Shown piece by piece: positions 1 to 9,519 of a stretch of 48,696 nt of DNA. The stretch is from assembly GCA_023251075.1 (NCBI GenBank), contig JAHEZM010000027.1, forward strand, positions 1 through 48,696, read 5' to 3'. Both the position numbers and the translations under genes were made by a program. The notes under the pieces are model-generated. The model did not search any database. It saw only the letters and a program-made list of their open reading frames with translations, and had not been told where the DNA came from. The DNA comes from Flavobacteriales bacterium (GTDB taxonomy: Bacteria; Bacteroidota; Bacteroidia; Flavobacteriales_C; GCA-002722245). How positions within the stretch are numbered: position 1 is the first letter of the stretch; each line of letters opens with the position of its first letter.

Positions 1-10
1 ACACATACAG

Positions 11-44
11 GGCTTTAGCCAAAAAATATTGTTCGGCTAAAGCC
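11..44. repeat. Short hairpin, 10-bp perfect inverted repeat
   Basis: GGCTTTAGCC at 11-20 and GGCTAAAGCC at 35-44 are exact reverse complements around a 14-nt AT-rich loop. There is no strong T-run, so it is not a clear terminator. It is the first of three palindromic units in the first 155 bases, which suggests dispersed intergenic repeats. It lies downstream of the MtfA-like gene; what lies beyond the left edge is unknown. Confidence 0.6.
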
Positions 45-65
45 TTATTATGAAAACAATCAAAT

Positions 66-85
66 CCGTCGGTTAAAACCGACGG
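66..85. repeat. 20-nt near-perfect palindrome
   Basis: CCGTCGGTT and AACCGACGG form a 9-bp stem with a 2-nt centre. The GC-rich palindrome stands out in an AT-rich intergenic background. I take it to be a dispersed palindromic (REP-like) unit rather than a terminator, because no T-run follows on either strand. Confidence 0.6.
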
Positions 86-108
86 CAATTGAAATTAAAA
101 ATACTATA

Positions 109-153
109 AGATTGCTTCATCCGTCGGCTGACGGATCTCGCAATGACGAAGCG
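109..153. repeat. Dispersed palindromic repeat with ATTGCTTC / GCAATGACGAAG ends
   Basis: The unit has an inner palindrome (ATCCGTC / GACGGAT at 119-135) flanked by ATTGC and GCAAT. From memory, repeats of this look (ATTGCTTC...CTCGCAATGACG) are scattered through intergenic DNA of many bacteria. That family link is recalled and has not been checked here. Confidence 0.5.
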
Positions 154-171
154 GTTAAAGAGATTCAAAAA

Positions 172-1503
172 TCACCTCAAGCCCTTATCATAAATATGAA
201 TATTCTTTTCTTTCAAAACACCCAATACTTGTTTAATATTGTCATAGGCAGAAGGAAGGTAGAAGGTTTTTTTTCCAAATTGACCTTTATTGGTGTAATA
301 TACTTCCAGTGTTTTTTTTCCTGTTAGGCTGATATTTACTGTTGCAGATACAATGTTATCAAAACCAAAACGATGTGTTTTTCGAAGAGAGAAAGGATTA
401 GTGAATGTCATTCCTTTATCATAAACATGAATGATGGCTGATTGCAAAAATTTTTGGGCGCTTAAAGAAAGTAGCGTCAATGAAACTGTCAATATAAAAC
501 TCAAAGAGGAAATACTATTGTGAAAGAGATATAAAACAAAACCCACAGGAACTACCAATTCGATACGAACGATGAGACGGATAAATCTTCCAATAGAAAA
601 ATTAGTACACATTTTTTCAGTGTGTTCAGGAAAATCCAGGTTTTCTATTTCTGGTATTTCATGAATTCGTGGTGATTTTCCAATTTGCAATGGATCTTGG
701 TTTAATAGGATAGCTAAGGTTTCATAAACGTCGGGTAAGTTCTCTTTAAATTCTTGAGGGCGTTCAAAAAAGTGTTCTACAGAAACAGCAAAAAATTCAT
801 GTTCGTTGCTTTTGGCGTAGCTACGTAAAATAGTTTTTTTGTTTTCTTTCGCCATTTCGAGAAAAGTTTTTTTCATTACCGATCTCCATCTGATATAATA
901 GTTTTCAAAAAAACCATCAGTACTATTGCTTTCCAACATTCCTAATTCGAGGGCGTGTGCCATTTCGTGTAAACCTAAGTTTACTCCCGAAGTAGCCATG
1001 TCGTATCCTTTTTTGAAATCGACCCATGAATAGCGAATCAATCGGTCTTTTCTATATTCTCCTTTGAAATACGCTTCCGACATACGTGAATAATATTTTT
1101 CAGGAAAAACCTGAATGTAATCTATGTTCTCTAAAAGATATCCATCCAATCCAAAAGTTAGCTGCACAGCTGCTGCCGATATGTAAATTTTTACTTCTTC
1201 GGTAACTACAAACCCTTCTTTGCCTGAAAATTTAGTGTTTACCATAAAGCCACCTACACGTAAAGCAAATTTTCTTTTTTCATCGATGCTTAATTTTTGG
1301 TAGTAAGGAAATTCTTTATTTAAGAAATTATGAATTTGTGGTTGCTTAATAAGGATGAGCGGACTTTGAGCAAGAAACAGTAAGTTGTTGTGTTTGTGAA
1401 TTAATTTTTCCGATTTAAGATCACCGTCTTTGAAATATGAACTAAAGGAAAAATAAAGGGCTAATGCAACGGGAGCAATAATGAGAATAATTACTAAAAT
1501 CAT
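172..1503 (-). CDS. MtfA-like zinc metallopeptidase with membrane segments
   Basis: A predicted membrane-anchored zinc peptidase of the MtfA (DUF980) type. The HEMAH motif (HExxH, H179/E180/H183) gives two zinc ligands and the catalytic Glu. A later acidic segment around residues 230-245 (SNEHEFFAVSVEHFFE) fits the place of a third ligand. The N-terminus is one transmembrane helix (residues 1-20). After the peptidase domain come about two further hydrophobic segments (near 330-375) and a short C-terminal domain of unknown role. Classical MtfA is cytosolic and about 265 residues, so the membrane anchor and C-terminal extension are notable. It is the last gene of the panB / pseudouridine synthase / peptidase run, 8 nt after the preceding stop. 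The substrate is unknown. Confidence 0.75.
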   Translation of the reverse strand: MILVIILIIAPVALALYFSFSSYFKDGDLKSEKLIHKHNNLLFLAQSPLILIKQPQIHNFLNKEFPYYQKLSIDEKRKFALRVGGFMVNTKFSGKEGFVVTEEVKIYISAAAVQLTFGLDGYLLENIDYIQVFPEKYYSRMSEAYFKGEYRKDRLIRYSWVDFKKGYDMATSGVNLGLHEMAHALELGMLESNSTDGFFENYYIRWRSVMKKTFLEMAKENKKTILRSYAKSNEHEFFAVSVEHFFERPQEFKENLPDVYETLAILLNQDPLQIGKSPRIHEIPEIENLDFPEHTEKMCTNFSIGRFIRLIVRIELVVPVGFVLYLFHNSISSLSFILTVSLTLLSLSAQKFLQSAIIHVYDKGMTFTNPFSLRKTHRFGFDNIVSATVNISLTGKKTLEVYYTNKGQFGKKTFYLPSAYDNIKQVLGVLKEKNIHIYDKGLR

Positions 1504-1511
1504 AAAACGAA

Positions 1512-2192
1512 TTATGCTTTAAAATTTTTGAAATTTTTCCAGTAAAGATTGTCAGGAACCGGAGCTTCGATCACTGTTTTTACATTGGTAACAGGGTGCA
1601 TGAAAGTTAAGAATCTTGCGTGTAAACAAATGGATCGATCTTTATTGGGCATAGGAGCACCATATTTGGTGTCGCCCTGAATAACGCATCCTATTTTTGA
1701 AAGTTGAACACGTATTTGATGGTGTCGGCCGGTTTTAGGAGAAACTTCTAACAAATTCTGATGATCATAGGACGTGAGCCATTTGTAAGTAAGCACGGCC
1801 AATTTCGAATTTTTAATTTCCTGTTTGAAAGCGAAAGATTTATTCTTTTCTGAATTTTTTACCAGATAGTTTTTCAACTCATCTTCTTTTTCAGGAGGTG
1901 GTTGCACTACTATTGCCCAGTAAGTTTTATTGATGGTTTTATCTTGAAACATTTGGTTTAAGCGAGCCAATGCTTTGGATGTTTTGGCAAATAAAACCAC
2001 ACCCGTTACCGGACGATCAATGCGGTGCGTTACTCCCAGATAAACATCTCCGGGTTTGTTATACTTTTTCTTTAAGAATGCTTTGATTTTATCACCCATG
2101 GGCTCATCACCTGTTTTGTCGCCCTGCACTAAATCCGAAGCTGCTTTATTCACAGCAATTAAATGATTGTCTTCGTAAAGTACTTCAATCAT
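1512..2192 (-). CDS. RluA-family pseudouridine synthase, short form
   Basis: Isomerises uridine to pseudouridine in an RNA, probably rRNA or tRNA. The HRIDRPVTG motif carries the catalytic Asp (D59), and the later GRHHQIRVQL stretch is the second family signature. At 226 residues it lacks the N-terminal S4 domain found in RluC/RluD and resembles the single-domain members (RluA/TruC-like), so the target base cannot be assigned. The start ATG overlaps the panB stop (TAATG, 1 nt), which indicates translational coupling. Confidence 0.88.
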   Translation of the reverse strand: MIEVLYEDNHLIAVNKAASDLVQGDKTGDEPMGDKIKAFLKKKYNKPGDVYLGVTHRIDRPVTGVVLFAKTSKALARLNQMFQDKTINKTYWAIVVQPPPEKEDELKNYLVKNSEKNKSFAFKQEIKNSKLAVLTYKWLTSYDHQNLLEVSPKTGRHHQIRVQLSKIGCVIQGDTKYGAPMPNKDRSICLHARFLTFMHPVTNVKTVIEAPVPDNLYWKNFKNFKA

Positions 2193-3010
2193 TAGTATTG
2201 TTCTTTTTCGTTAGGAAAATCACCACTTTGAACATCTTTAATATAGTTCTTGGTGGCTTTGCTCATTAAATCATGAAGATTTAAGTATCTTCTAAGGAAG
2301 CGCGGACTAAATTCGTTATTCATTCCAAACATATCGTGAGATACCAAAACTTGTCCGTCAACATGTCTCCCAGCACCAATTCCAATAATTGGAATTTTCA
2401 GTTTTTTCGCAATTTCTTTTCCTAAAGCGGCAGGTATTTTTTCTAAAACAATAGCAAAAACACCGGCAGCCTGAAGAGCCAATGCATCTTCTAATAGTTT
2501 TTTAGCCTCTAATTGTTCCTTTGCGCGAACGTTATAAGTACCAAATTTATAGATAGACTGTGGGGTTAAGCCTAAATGTCCCATTACAGGAATTCCTGCA
2601 GATAATATTCTTTCAATAGAATCAACTATTTCTTTTCCACCTTCCAGTTTCACAGAGTGAGCACCTGCTTCTTTCATAATTCTGATGGAAGAGTTCAATG
2701 CTTCTTTAGAATTCCCCTGGTAAGAACCAAAAGGTAAGTCTACTACCACCAAAGAGCGATTCGTGGCACGAATAACAGAGGCAGCATGGTAAATCATTTG
2801 ATCTAAAGTAATAGGAAGGGTGGTTTCATGTCCGGCCATTACATTCGATGCTGAATCACCTACCAGAATAATGTCGGTTCCAGCACCGTCAATGATTTTA
2901 GCCATGGTGAAATCGTAAGCGGTAAGCATAGAAATCTTTTGCTTTTTTCGCTTCATTTCTTGTAGAGTATTGGTGGTAACTCTTTTAATTTCTTTGGTGT
3001 TTGCCGACAT
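2192..3010 (-). CDS. panB: 3-methyl-2-oxobutanoate hydroxymethyltransferase
   Basis: First committed step of pantothenate (coenzyme A) biosynthesis: transfers a hydroxymethyl group from methylene-tetrahydrofolate to alpha-ketoisovalerate, giving ketopantoate. The 272-residue length is typical. Family landmarks are [35 protein letters not shown] (Mg-binding DS), the LPFGSYQG loop, KLEGG, and [21 protein letters not shown] near the C-terminus. It opens a short operon on this strand, with the pseudouridine synthase start overlapping its stop. No other pan genes are in the window. Confidence 0.96.
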   Translation of the reverse strand: MSANTKEIKRVTTNTLQEMKRKKQKISMLTAYDFTMAKIIDGAGTDIILVGDSASNVMAGHETTLPITLDQMIYHAASVIRATNRSLVVVDLPFGSYQGNSKEALNSSIRIMKEAGAHSVKLEGGKEIVDSIERILSAGIPVMGHLGLTPQSIYKFGTYNVRAKEQLEAKKLLEDALALQAAGVFAIVLEKIPAALGKEIAKKLKIPIIGIGAGRHVDGQVLVSHDMFGMNNEFSPRFLRRYLNLHDLMSKATKNYIKDVQSGDFPNEKEQY

Positions 3011-3047
3011 GTTTTTTTTATAAGTTCGTAAATCTAATAAATAGATG

Positions 3048-3992
3048 CTATTCTTCCTTGACAGCTGGCGTTTCTTTTAAAATTACTTTGTTTTCAGGGG
3101 TGGGAGTTTTTTCTTCTTTAACAGGTTCATTGGTGGGAGGAACTGTTGCAGATTCCTCTGGATGGATAACAATAGTATCGCGTTTAGTTACTGCCTCTTT
3201 TAAAAAAATATTTACTTCAATTAGTTTGGCATTTACTTTTTCCAAAGAGTCTATTTTGCGCATCAATTGATTTTCAATCACGCTTTTTAAACTGTCGTTT
3301 TCTTTTTTCAAACCATCTACCGAGTTGTTTAATGATTCTAGGTTATCGGGAATATCGGCAGTGATTTTATACAAGTAAAAATAATCTACTTTGCTTTTCG
3401 ATCCCGGTCCGGCCAACAAGCCCATTTCACCCGCTTTAAAAGCATTGTTTTCGAAGGAAAAAGTATATTGATCGTTGATGTAGATGTCGTATTTTCCGTT
3501 GTAGCACTTAATCACTAACTTATTGAACTGATCGGGCCCATTGATGTTTTTTGATTTCACCCATCCGCTTTCACCGCTAGTAATATATTGCCCGGCACTT
3601 ACAATTCCACGTACTCTGAATTGTTGTTTTTTATTCAGTTCTAAAACAAACCCTCCCGATCCATCGGCTTGAGCCATAAACAAAACACCTACTGTTTGAT
3701 TGCTTGCTGAGCTAGAGATCAAAGCCAATGAGGTTTTAATCATGAATTTATTTTCAATTTTTTTAAAGGAAGGAACTACAGCTCTCGATTTATCACCACT
3801 AAGGCGGTTCATGTAATAATAGCCTTCCACCACATAGCATTTAATATCTGCCTCATTGTACAGAGGCCAGTTTTCTGTATTATCAGTGTAGTCATCGTAA
3901 AATAATTTTTCCGATTGTTCATTGGTTATAAATGGCTGTGCAATGCCACATACTGGCATAGCCAGCAGTAATTTTAAAAATGTGTTTTTCAT
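3048..3992 (-). CDS. Exported LamG/3-keto-disaccharide-hydrolase-like beta-sandwich protein with coiled coil
   Basis: The ATG at 3990-3992 is chosen because it gives a clean signal peptide ending at GIAQPF; the frame stays open further upstream into dnaK but without export-like sequence. The mature protein (314 aa with signal) has a beta-rich domain at about 25-215 with the feel of a concanavalin/LamG-type jelly roll ([38 protein letters not shown]), as in DUF1080-like glycan-binding domains. A short coiled coil follows (about 220-275), then a Pro/Thr/Glu/Lys-rich tail. I see no catalytic signature. Probably a periplasmic or surface protein that binds a ligand; function unknown. It is divergent from dnaK. 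Confidence 0.65.
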   Translation of the reverse strand: MKNTFLKLLLAMPVCGIAQPFITNEQSEKLFYDDYTDNTENWPLYNEADIKCYVVEGYYYMNRLSGDKSRAVVPSFKKIENKFMIKTSLALISSSASNQTVGVLFMAQADGSGGFVLELNKKQQFRVRGIVSAGQYITSGESGWVKSKNINGPDQFNKLVIKCYNGKYDIYINDQYTFSFENNAFKAGEMGLLAGPGSKSKVDYFYLYKITADIPDNLESLNNSVDGLKKENDSLKSVIENQLMRKIDSLEKVNAKLIEVNIFLKEAVTKRDTIVIHPEESATVPPTNEPVKEEKTPTPENKVILKETPAVKEE

Positions 3993-4167
3993 AATGATAC
4001 CCCGTAATGATATTGCTAAGGTAATAAATGTCTTTTTGTCACGAAATATCTTGGGGCTAAGAATTAATTTCCGGGAAAAGTGACAGAAAGGCGACAAGCT
4101 GGCGGTGTAAATGCGATGGCACAGGCATTGACAATAGGAGACAAAACAATTTAAAAATAAATTTAAA

Positions 4168-6084
4168 ATGGGAAAGATTATAGGAATCGACTTAGGAACT
4201 ACCAACTCATGTGTGGCCGTTATGGAGGGAAGTGAACCAGTAGTAATTGCAAACAGTGAAGGTAAAAGAACAACCCCGTCGATTGTGGCATTTGCCGACA
4301 ATGGCGAGCGTAAAATAGGGGATCCTGCTAAACGTCAGGCAATCACCAATCCAACTAAAACAATTTACTCTATCAAAAGATTTATGGGAACCACTTACGA
4401 TCAGTCGGCTGACGAAGTGAAAAGAGTTCCTTATACTGTAGTAAGAGGAGACAACAATACTCCACGTGTTAAAATCGACGATAGAAATTACACTGCCCAA
4501 GAAATTTCTGCTATGATTTTGCAAAAAATGAAGGCTACTGCTAAAGATTTCTTAGGACAAGAAATTACGGAGGCAGTTATTACTGTACCAGCTTACTTCA
4601 ATGATGCACAAAGAAAAGCAACTAAAGAAGCAGGTGAAATTGCCGGATTAGTAGTAAAGAGAATTATCAATGAGCCAACGGCTGCGGCTTTGGCTTATGG
4701 TTTAGATAAAAAAGGAAAAGACATGAAAATCGTGGTTTTTGACTGCGGAGGTGGTACTCATGACGTGTCGGTTCTTGAATTAGGTGATGGTGTGTTTGAA
4801 GTAAAATCTACCGATGGTGATACGCACTTAGGGGGTGATGATTTCGACCACGTAATTATCGACTGGTTGGCTGATGAGTTCAAAAAAGACGAAGGATTGG
4901 ATTTACGTCAGGATCCAATGGCTTTACAACGATTGAAAGAAGCTGCTGAGAAAGCTAAAATTGAATTGTCGAGCACTGCTTCAACAGAAATCAACTTGCC
5001 TTACATCATGCCTGTGAACGGAATTCCTAAACACTTAGTGAAAACTTTAACTCGTGCTAAGTTTGAGCAATTGGCAGATTCTTTAATTAAAAGAACTATT
5101 GAGCCTTGTAAAACAGCTTTGAAAAATTCTGGTTATTCAGTAAGTGATATCAATGAAATTATCTTGGTGGGTGGATCAACTCGTATTCCGGCTATTCAGG
5201 ATGCAGTTAAAGCGTTCTTTGGAAAAGAACCTTCTAAAGGGGTTAATCCAGATGAAGTAGTGGCAATTGGTGCTGCGATTCAAGGTGGTGTGTTAACTGG
5301 TGAAGTGAAAGATGTATTGTTGTTAGATGTTATTCCTCTTTCTTTTGGTATTGAAACTTTAGGTGGAGTATTAACTAAAATGGTAGAAGCAAATACTACT
5401 ATTCCTACCAACAAAAAAGAAGTTTTCTCTACTGCTGCCGATAACCAACCGTCTGTAGAAATTCACGTGTTACAGGGTGAGCGCGCAATGGCGAAAGACA
5501 ATAAATCTTTAGGAAGATTCCATTTAGATGGCATTCCTCCTATGAGAAGAGGTGAGGCGCAAATTGAAGTTACTTTTGATATTGATGCCAACGGTATTTT
5601 GAATGTATCGGCTAAAGAAAATAGAACAGGTAAACAACAAAGTATTCGTATTGAAGCTTCTTCCGGATTGTCGAAAGAGGATATCGAAAAAATGAAACGT
5701 GAAGCTGCTGAAAATGCAGATTCAGATAAACAAGCAAAAGAAAGAGTAGATAAATTGAATCAGGCTGATGCATTGGTTTTCCAAGTGGAAAAACAATTGG
5801 CCGACCTGGGCGATAAATTACCTGCTGATAAAAAACAAACTATTCAAAATGCGGTAGATGAGTTGAAAAAAGCACATCAATCACAAGATTTGAATTTGGT
5901 TGAATCGGCTACTAAAAATGTAAATGATACTTTACAAACAATGGCTGCTGATATTCAAAATGCTTATCAGGCTCAACAAGGTGGTGCGCCAGGGGCTGAA
6001 GGAGCACCAGGAGCAACTAACTCTAAAGGTGATTCAGAGGTAACTGATGTTGATTTTGAAGAGGTTTCTGAAGATAAAAAATAA
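4168..6084 (+). CDS. dnaK: Chaperone DnaK (Hsp70)
   Basis: ATP-dependent Hsp70 chaperone working with DnaJ and GrpE. The start [18 protein letters not shown] is the N-terminal nucleotide-binding signature; [11 protein letters not shown], the second phosphate loop [14 protein letters not shown], and [10 protein letters not shown] follow. The substrate-binding domain begins near residue 385 ([15 protein letters not shown]), and a helical lid ends in [10 protein letters not shown], the usual Hsp70 tail. Length 638 is standard. The second loop has Cys and His where many DnaKs have Leu and Phe; the phosphate-binding Gly and Thr are kept. dnaJ and grpE are not adjacent. No CIRCE operator is visible upstream. 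A good terminator follows the gene. Confidence 0.98.
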   Translation: MGKIIGIDLGTTNSCVAVMEGSEPVVIANSEGKRTTPSIVAFADNGERKIGDPAKRQAITNPTKTIYSIKRFMGTTYDQSADEVKRVPYTVVRGDNNTPRVKIDDRNYTAQEISAMILQKMKATAKDFLGQEITEAVITVPAYFNDAQRKATKEAGEIAGLVVKRIINEPTAAALAYGLDKKGKDMKIVVFDCGGGTHDVSVLELGDGVFEVKSTDGDTHLGGDDFDHVIIDWLADEFKKDEGLDLRQDPMALQRLKEAAEKAKIELSSTASTEINLPYIMPVNGIPKHLVKTLTRAKFEQLADSLIKRTIEPCKTALKNSGYSVSDINEIILVGGSTRIPAIQDAVKAFFGKEPSKGVNPDEVVAIGAAIQGGVLTGEVKDVLLLDVIPLSFGIETLGGVLTKMVEANTTIPTNKKEVFSTAADNQPSVEIHVLQGERAMAKDNKSLGRFHLDGIPPMRRGEAQIEVTFDIDANGILNVSAKENRTGKQQSIRIEASSGLSKEDIEKMKREAAENADSDKQAKERVDKLNQADALVFQVEKQLADLGDKLPADKKQTIQNAVDELKKAHQSQDLNLVESATKNVNDTLQTMAADIQNAYQAQQGGAPGAEGAPGATNSKGDSEVTDVDFEEVSEDKK

Positions 6085-6110
6085 GTAGTATAATAATCAG
6101 CTTTAACAAA

Positions 6111-6138
6111 AACGGGAAGTGAAAGCTTCCCGTTTTTT
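6111..6138 (+). terminator. Rho-independent terminator of dnaK
   Basis: AACGGGAAG (6111-6119) pairs with CTTCCCGTT (6126-6134) around a 6-nt loop and runs into six T residues. It lies 27 nt after the dnaK stop. The convergent acyltransferase gene ends at its edge. Confidence 0.88.
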
Positions 6139-7216
6139 ATTTTACTCTGCTTTGTCGGAATTTCTCTATTTTATTTCCAACAAAAATATTAAGCAAATAG
6201 GCAAATAACACCGACAAAAGAATAACGATTACTGTTCTCCAGCTTCCCGATTTTATTTGCAATGCGCCCACCCAGCTCAAAATAAATATGTGAGATATAT
6301 AAATGGGGTAGGAGAGTTCTCCAAGTTGTCGGTCTGTTTTCCAGTTTTTTGATAAAATAAAAATGAAAGGCAGAGCACTAAAAAAAAGAAGAAGATATAA
6401 TGTCATTTTTCCTGGAATAGTTATATATCGGTACATTAAACTAAAAGCAACAACAGCAATAAAAACAGATTTCAGGAAAATATTGTTTAGTTGTTTTTCT
6501 TTCAATATAGTGTAGATTCGGTAAGCAATAATTCCTAATAAAAAAAAGAGTAATTCGGTGGGGAAGAATCTGTAAGACCAAGGATCATGTTGAAGATTGA
6601 AATGGTAGTAAATCACCATACGCAAGGCAAAAGAGCTAATAAGAATGAGTATTATTATTTTTAAACTTCTTTTGGCTAAAAAAGGCGCAATGAGATAAAA
6701 CATAACTTCAATGCCAATGCTCCATGCTTGTGCTACAAATAAAAAGTAGTAAAGTTTCGGATTGGTTTGATGAAAATCAGCAGTGAAAAAGAGTGATCCA
6801 TCGGCTTTATCAAATCCCAAAAACATTACTACATCTTGAAAAAACAGGAATACATTGGTGAAAATCATAAACAGCAAAGTGCCAATATCCATTGCATCAG
6901 AATATTTTTGAAACATGCTATAGCTGTTCACATATTGGTACATATCCAATTGGGAAAAGGCGAAAGCACTCAAAAATGTTAGCAGTAGAACAATCCAGTA
7001 AATAGGATAGAGACGCAAAAAACGATTGGATATAAAAAGTTTATAGCTACCATTATTGCCTACATATTTTTCATTAAGAATTAGGGCAATATAAAAACCT
7101 GAAATGATATAAAAAGCTTGTACGGCTATACTGCCTCCGATAGTGGTGTATCCCCATACAGAACCAGAATGCGAGAACACCACCCCAATAGCCAATATTA
7201 ATCTTATTAATCCCAC
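6137..7216 (-). CDS. Acyltransferase 3 family membrane protein
   Basis: An integral membrane O-acyltransferase of the OafA/NodX type, which moves acyl groups onto surface polysaccharides, lipids or other envelope molecules. The start GLIRLILAIGVVFSHSGS contains the catalytic-type His of the family, followed by QAFYIISGFYIALIL in TM2. About ten hydrophobic segments fill the 359 residues. The start is GTG at 7214-7216, supported by a -7-like TACTTTTG about 20 nt upstream; no ATG lies nearby. The acceptor is unknown and no glycan cluster is adjacent. Confidence 0.85.
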   Translation of the reverse strand: MGLIRLILAIGVVFSHSGSVWGYTTIGGSIAVQAFYIISGFYIALILNEKYVGNNGSYKLFISNRFLRLYPIYWIVLLLTFLSAFAFSQLDMYQYVNSYSMFQKYSDAMDIGTLLFMIFTNVFLFFQDVVMFLGFDKADGSLFFTADFHQTNPKLYYFLFVAQAWSIGIEVMFYLIAPFLAKRSLKIIILILISSFALRMVIYYHFNLQHDPWSYRFFPTELLFFLLGIIAYRIYTILKEKQLNNIFLKSVFIAVVAFSLMYRYITIPGKMTLYLLLFFSALPFIFILSKNWKTDRQLGELSYPIYISHIFILSWVGALQIKSGSWRTVIVILLSVLFAYLLNIFVGNKIEKFRQSRVK

Positions 7217-7235
7217 TCCTTTCTATAATGAGGGG

Positions 7236-7243
7236 CAAAAGTA
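7236..7243 (-). promoter_or_regulatory. Candidate -7 promoter element for the acyltransferase gene
   Basis: On the minus strand TACTTTTG matches the Bacteroidota -7 consensus TAnnTTTG, about 20 nt before the GTG start. I see no convincing -33 TTTG partner at normal distance. Confidence 0.35.
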
Positions 7244-7391
7244 ATTGAATAATTTGATTCGCTACTTAATTTTTAGGTCTTCTAAAACATTTGATAATTA
7301 AGCATGTTTTCAACTATTCTAATAAAAAAGGTAAGTCAATTGTGTTTAAAGTATCTGATCGGAATAAGTCGATAGATTTTAGAATAATTAT

Positions 7392-7850
7392 TTACGACAA
7401 AAATTTTTGTCGAATCATAAACTCCAGTTTTTTGTTTGCTTCTTTCAATGATTCTGTTAGTTTAACATTTTCTTTGCGTAAAGAATATATTTCGTAGGCT
7501 TTTTCTAAAATGATTTTAAGATCATTTTCTTTCCATGGCTTTTCAACGTATTGATATACTCTCCCTTTATTGATAGCATCAATTACAGCACTCATATCGG
7601 AATAGCCCGTTAATAAAATCCTGATAGGATCGGGGTGATTTTCAATAATAGACTCTAGAAATTCAATACCTGTAGTTTCGGGCATTTTTTGATCGGTAAT
7701 GATAATGTGGATATCATTTTCTTGCTCTAAGATTTTCTTTCCTTCCTTAGCTGATGCCGCTGTAAATATCTCAAATCCCTTACGAAAAGTAGCTTTGAAA
7801 GCGGTTAAGTTCATCAGTTCATCATCAACGTAAAGAATCTTTATTTTCAT
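7392..7850 (-). CDS. Stand-alone response regulator receiver protein
   Basis: A 152-residue CheY-like receiver domain: acidic pocket D9/D10, phospho-acceptor D53 in IIITDQKMP, conserved Thr in LLTGY, and Lys in EKPW. After the receiver (about 1-122) there is only a short charged coiled coil with no output domain. The receiver subtype (YQYVEKPWKENDL) is like those fused to HD-GYP or PP2C outputs. The ATG at 7848-7850 is preferred; the upstream alternative adds only 8 residues. It is transcribed away from the GNAT / methyltransferase / histidine kinase operon, so it is a plausible phosphorylation partner of that kinase or an adaptor to the nearby phosphatase. That pairing is inference. Confidence 0.9.
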   Translation of the reverse strand: MKIKILYVDDELMNLTAFKATFRKGFEIFTAASAKEGKKILEQENDIHIIITDQKMPETTGIEFLESIIENHPDPIRILLTGYSDMSAVIDAINKGRVYQYVEKPWKENDLKIILEKAYEIYSLRKENVKLTESLKEANKKLEFMIRQKFLS

Positions 7851-8051
7851 AATATCGAATTTAAATCCATTCAATTTTAAGCTTATATTTACTGAAGGTA
7901 CTATTATTTAATAAAAGTACATTTAATAAAACTGAGCCGGTATACGGTGAATTTTCAAAAGTGGTTTTATAAAAAAGAAAAGTAACTAATGAACTGAATT
8001 AAATATTTTTCTCAAAAATATTTTTTAGCTTCAACATTGAAATATGCTTTT

Positions 8052-8750
8052 ATGTTTAAAATCAGAGTGTTTAAAGCAATTGATGATCCTTCCTCTACTG
8101 AAAAGTATTTCATAGGTCATAGAAATGTGTTGAAGAGTTATGGGGTTGATGAGGTAATTGCACCAGATACTCAATGGTTTAACAATCCGAATATCTATAT
8201 CATTATAGTTGAATCCCTAGATGGTACTAAAGTATACGGCGGTGCCAAAATTCAAGTAAAGGTTCAGGATGAAGAACTTCCTATTGAAAAGGCGATAGGA
8301 CCTCTTCATCCCAAGATATATGATATTGTAAATAAAGAAATACCCAATGGCACAGGAGAGTTTTGTGGTTTATGGAATTCAAGAGAAGTTGCCGGATGGG
8401 GAATTGGTAGTATTTTTTTGGTGAGAGTTGGAGTAGCGCGGGCGGGAATTGCTATTTCTCAGGCTTTAAAAATAAATTCGTTATTTGCATTATGTGCTTC
8501 ATATACTTTGCCTATTGCTATAAAAACCGGATTTAAGCAACACATTGACTTAGATGACGGTAAAGGATTTGCCTATCCTACAGATGATTTTAGAGCCTAC
8601 ATTGCTTTCCTTGAAGACACTACTACTTTAAGAAGTGCTGTGGATGAGGAGAGGAATCATATTTTTGATTTAAGAAATAATCCCAATCAAATCAGAAGTG
8701 AAGAAGGACCGAAGGGTAAGACCAATATTCGCTATGATTTAAAACTGTAA
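8052..8750 (+). CDS. GNAT-fold N-acyltransferase-like protein, unassigned
   Basis: A 232-residue protein with the outline of a GNAT fold. Residues 101-130 (TGEFCGLWNS, then IFLVRVGVAR) look like the central beta strands with an acidic residue at E103. Residues 130-161 (ARAGIAISQALK then YTLPIAIKTGFK) look like the pantetheine-binding turn and the helix-strand that follow. The Glu-Phe/Leu-Trp patch before the acyl-CoA site recalls LuxI- and FeeM-type N-acyl synthases more than ribosomal acetyltransferases, but the similarity is weak and judged by eye. The ATG at 8052 is chosen over an in-frame TTG at 8037. Four bases separate it from the methyltransferase start. A signal-molecule synthase is possible; a plain acetyltransferase is the alternative. 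Confidence 0.5.
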   Translation: MFKIRVFKAIDDPSSTEKYFIGHRNVLKSYGVDEVIAPDTQWFNNPNIYIIIVESLDGTKVYGGAKIQVKVQDEELPIEKAIGPLHPKIYDIVNKEIPNGTGEFCGLWNSREVAGWGIGSIFLVRVGVARAGIAISQALKINSLFALCASYTLPIAIKTGFKQHIDLDDGKGFAYPTDDFRAYIAFLEDTTTLRSAVDEERNHIFDLRNNPNQIRSEEGPKGKTNIRYDLKL

Positions 8751-8754
8751 TTTT

Positions 8755-9519
8755 GTGGAAGAATTTTATGATGCAGATTATCTTCAGAAAACGGGTTTAA
8801 TTTTGCAAAAAATTAAACAGGCATCCTACCAGCCTTTTACCAAAATGCTTGGTTCAAAAATTATTGATTTAGGTTGTGGAACTGGTGGCGATGTGAATGC
8901 AATGGCAAAAATGCTTGACTCAAGTAATTCTATTGTAGGTATCGATCATAATTCAATTTTATTGGAAGAGGCGAGAAGACAAAATGCAAGTCATAAAAAC
9001 TGTTCTTTTCTTCAAACCGAAGCGCATATTTTGCCTTTTGCAGAGGGCGAAATTTCGGGTTTGCGCTCAGAGCGGCTTTTTCAACATCTTTCTCATCCCT
9101 CTGAAACAGTGAGAGAGTTGTATAGAGTACTTTCTTCTAATGCTCCCATTGTAATTGTTGAAACCGATTGGAAAGGACTTGTTTTCTACAATGCTCTGCA
9201 TGAGATTGAAGACAAAGTAACGAGATATTTGGTGGAGAAAAAGGTAAACAATGGCTATGCTTCACGAACCCTTATTCAACTTTTACAAGACTCTTCATTC
9301 AAAATTTTAAATACAGAAATTCATAATTTTTATTTTAAGTCATTAAAGGATGCTAATGCAGCGTTAGAAATAAGTACCGTTTTAAACGAGGCATTAGAGC
9401 ATTGTTATATTGACCAAAATGAACATCGAAAAATAAATGAAACCATTCATGAGTTAGATAGTAAAGGAGCTTTTGTTTGTTCTATCAATACGATCTTGAT
9501 CTATGCCCAAAAATTATGA
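8755..9519 (+). CDS. Class I SAM-dependent methyltransferase
   Basis: A small-molecule type methyltransferase of 254 residues. Motif I is IIDLGCGTGG (about 36-45), with an acidic end of strand 2 at GIDHNS and the motif LPFAEGEISGLRSERLFQHL, which fits the UbiE/Methyltransf_11 group. The start is GTG at 8755, 4 nt after the acyltransferase stop; no in-frame ATG gives a better N-terminus. The stop overlaps the kinase ATG (ATGA at 9516-9519), so all three genes are probably translated as one unit. It may modify the product of the upstream acyltransferase; the substrate is unknown. Confidence 0.85.
   Translation: MEEFYDADYLQKTGLILQKIKQASYQPFTKMLGSKIIDLGCGTGGDVNAMAKMLDSSNSIVGIDHNSILLEEARRQNASHKNCSFLQTEAHILPFAEGEISGLRSERLFQHLSHPSETVRELYRVLSSNAPIVIVETDWKGLVFYNALHEIEDKVTRYLVEKKVNNGYASRTLIQLLQDSSFKILNTEIHNFYFKSLKDANAALEISTVLNEALEHCYIDQNEHRKINETIHELDSKGAFVCSINTILIYAQKL

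Noticed and set aside
3001-3270. Forward open frame opposite panB and the exported coiled-coil protein
   Set aside because: Antisense shadow; the minus-strand frames carry clear protein families or a signal peptide.
3993-4167. CIRCE heat-shock operator upstream of dnaK
   Set aside because: No inverted TTAGCACTC-type repeat is present.
3993-4301. N-terminal extension of the exported LamG-like protein into dnaK
   Set aside because: It would run antisense into dnaK, and the internal ATG at 3992 begins a normal signal peptide.
8037-8051. TTG start for the GNAT-like protein
   Set aside because: An ATG five codons downstream gives a cleaner N-terminus; the extension adds nothing recognisable.
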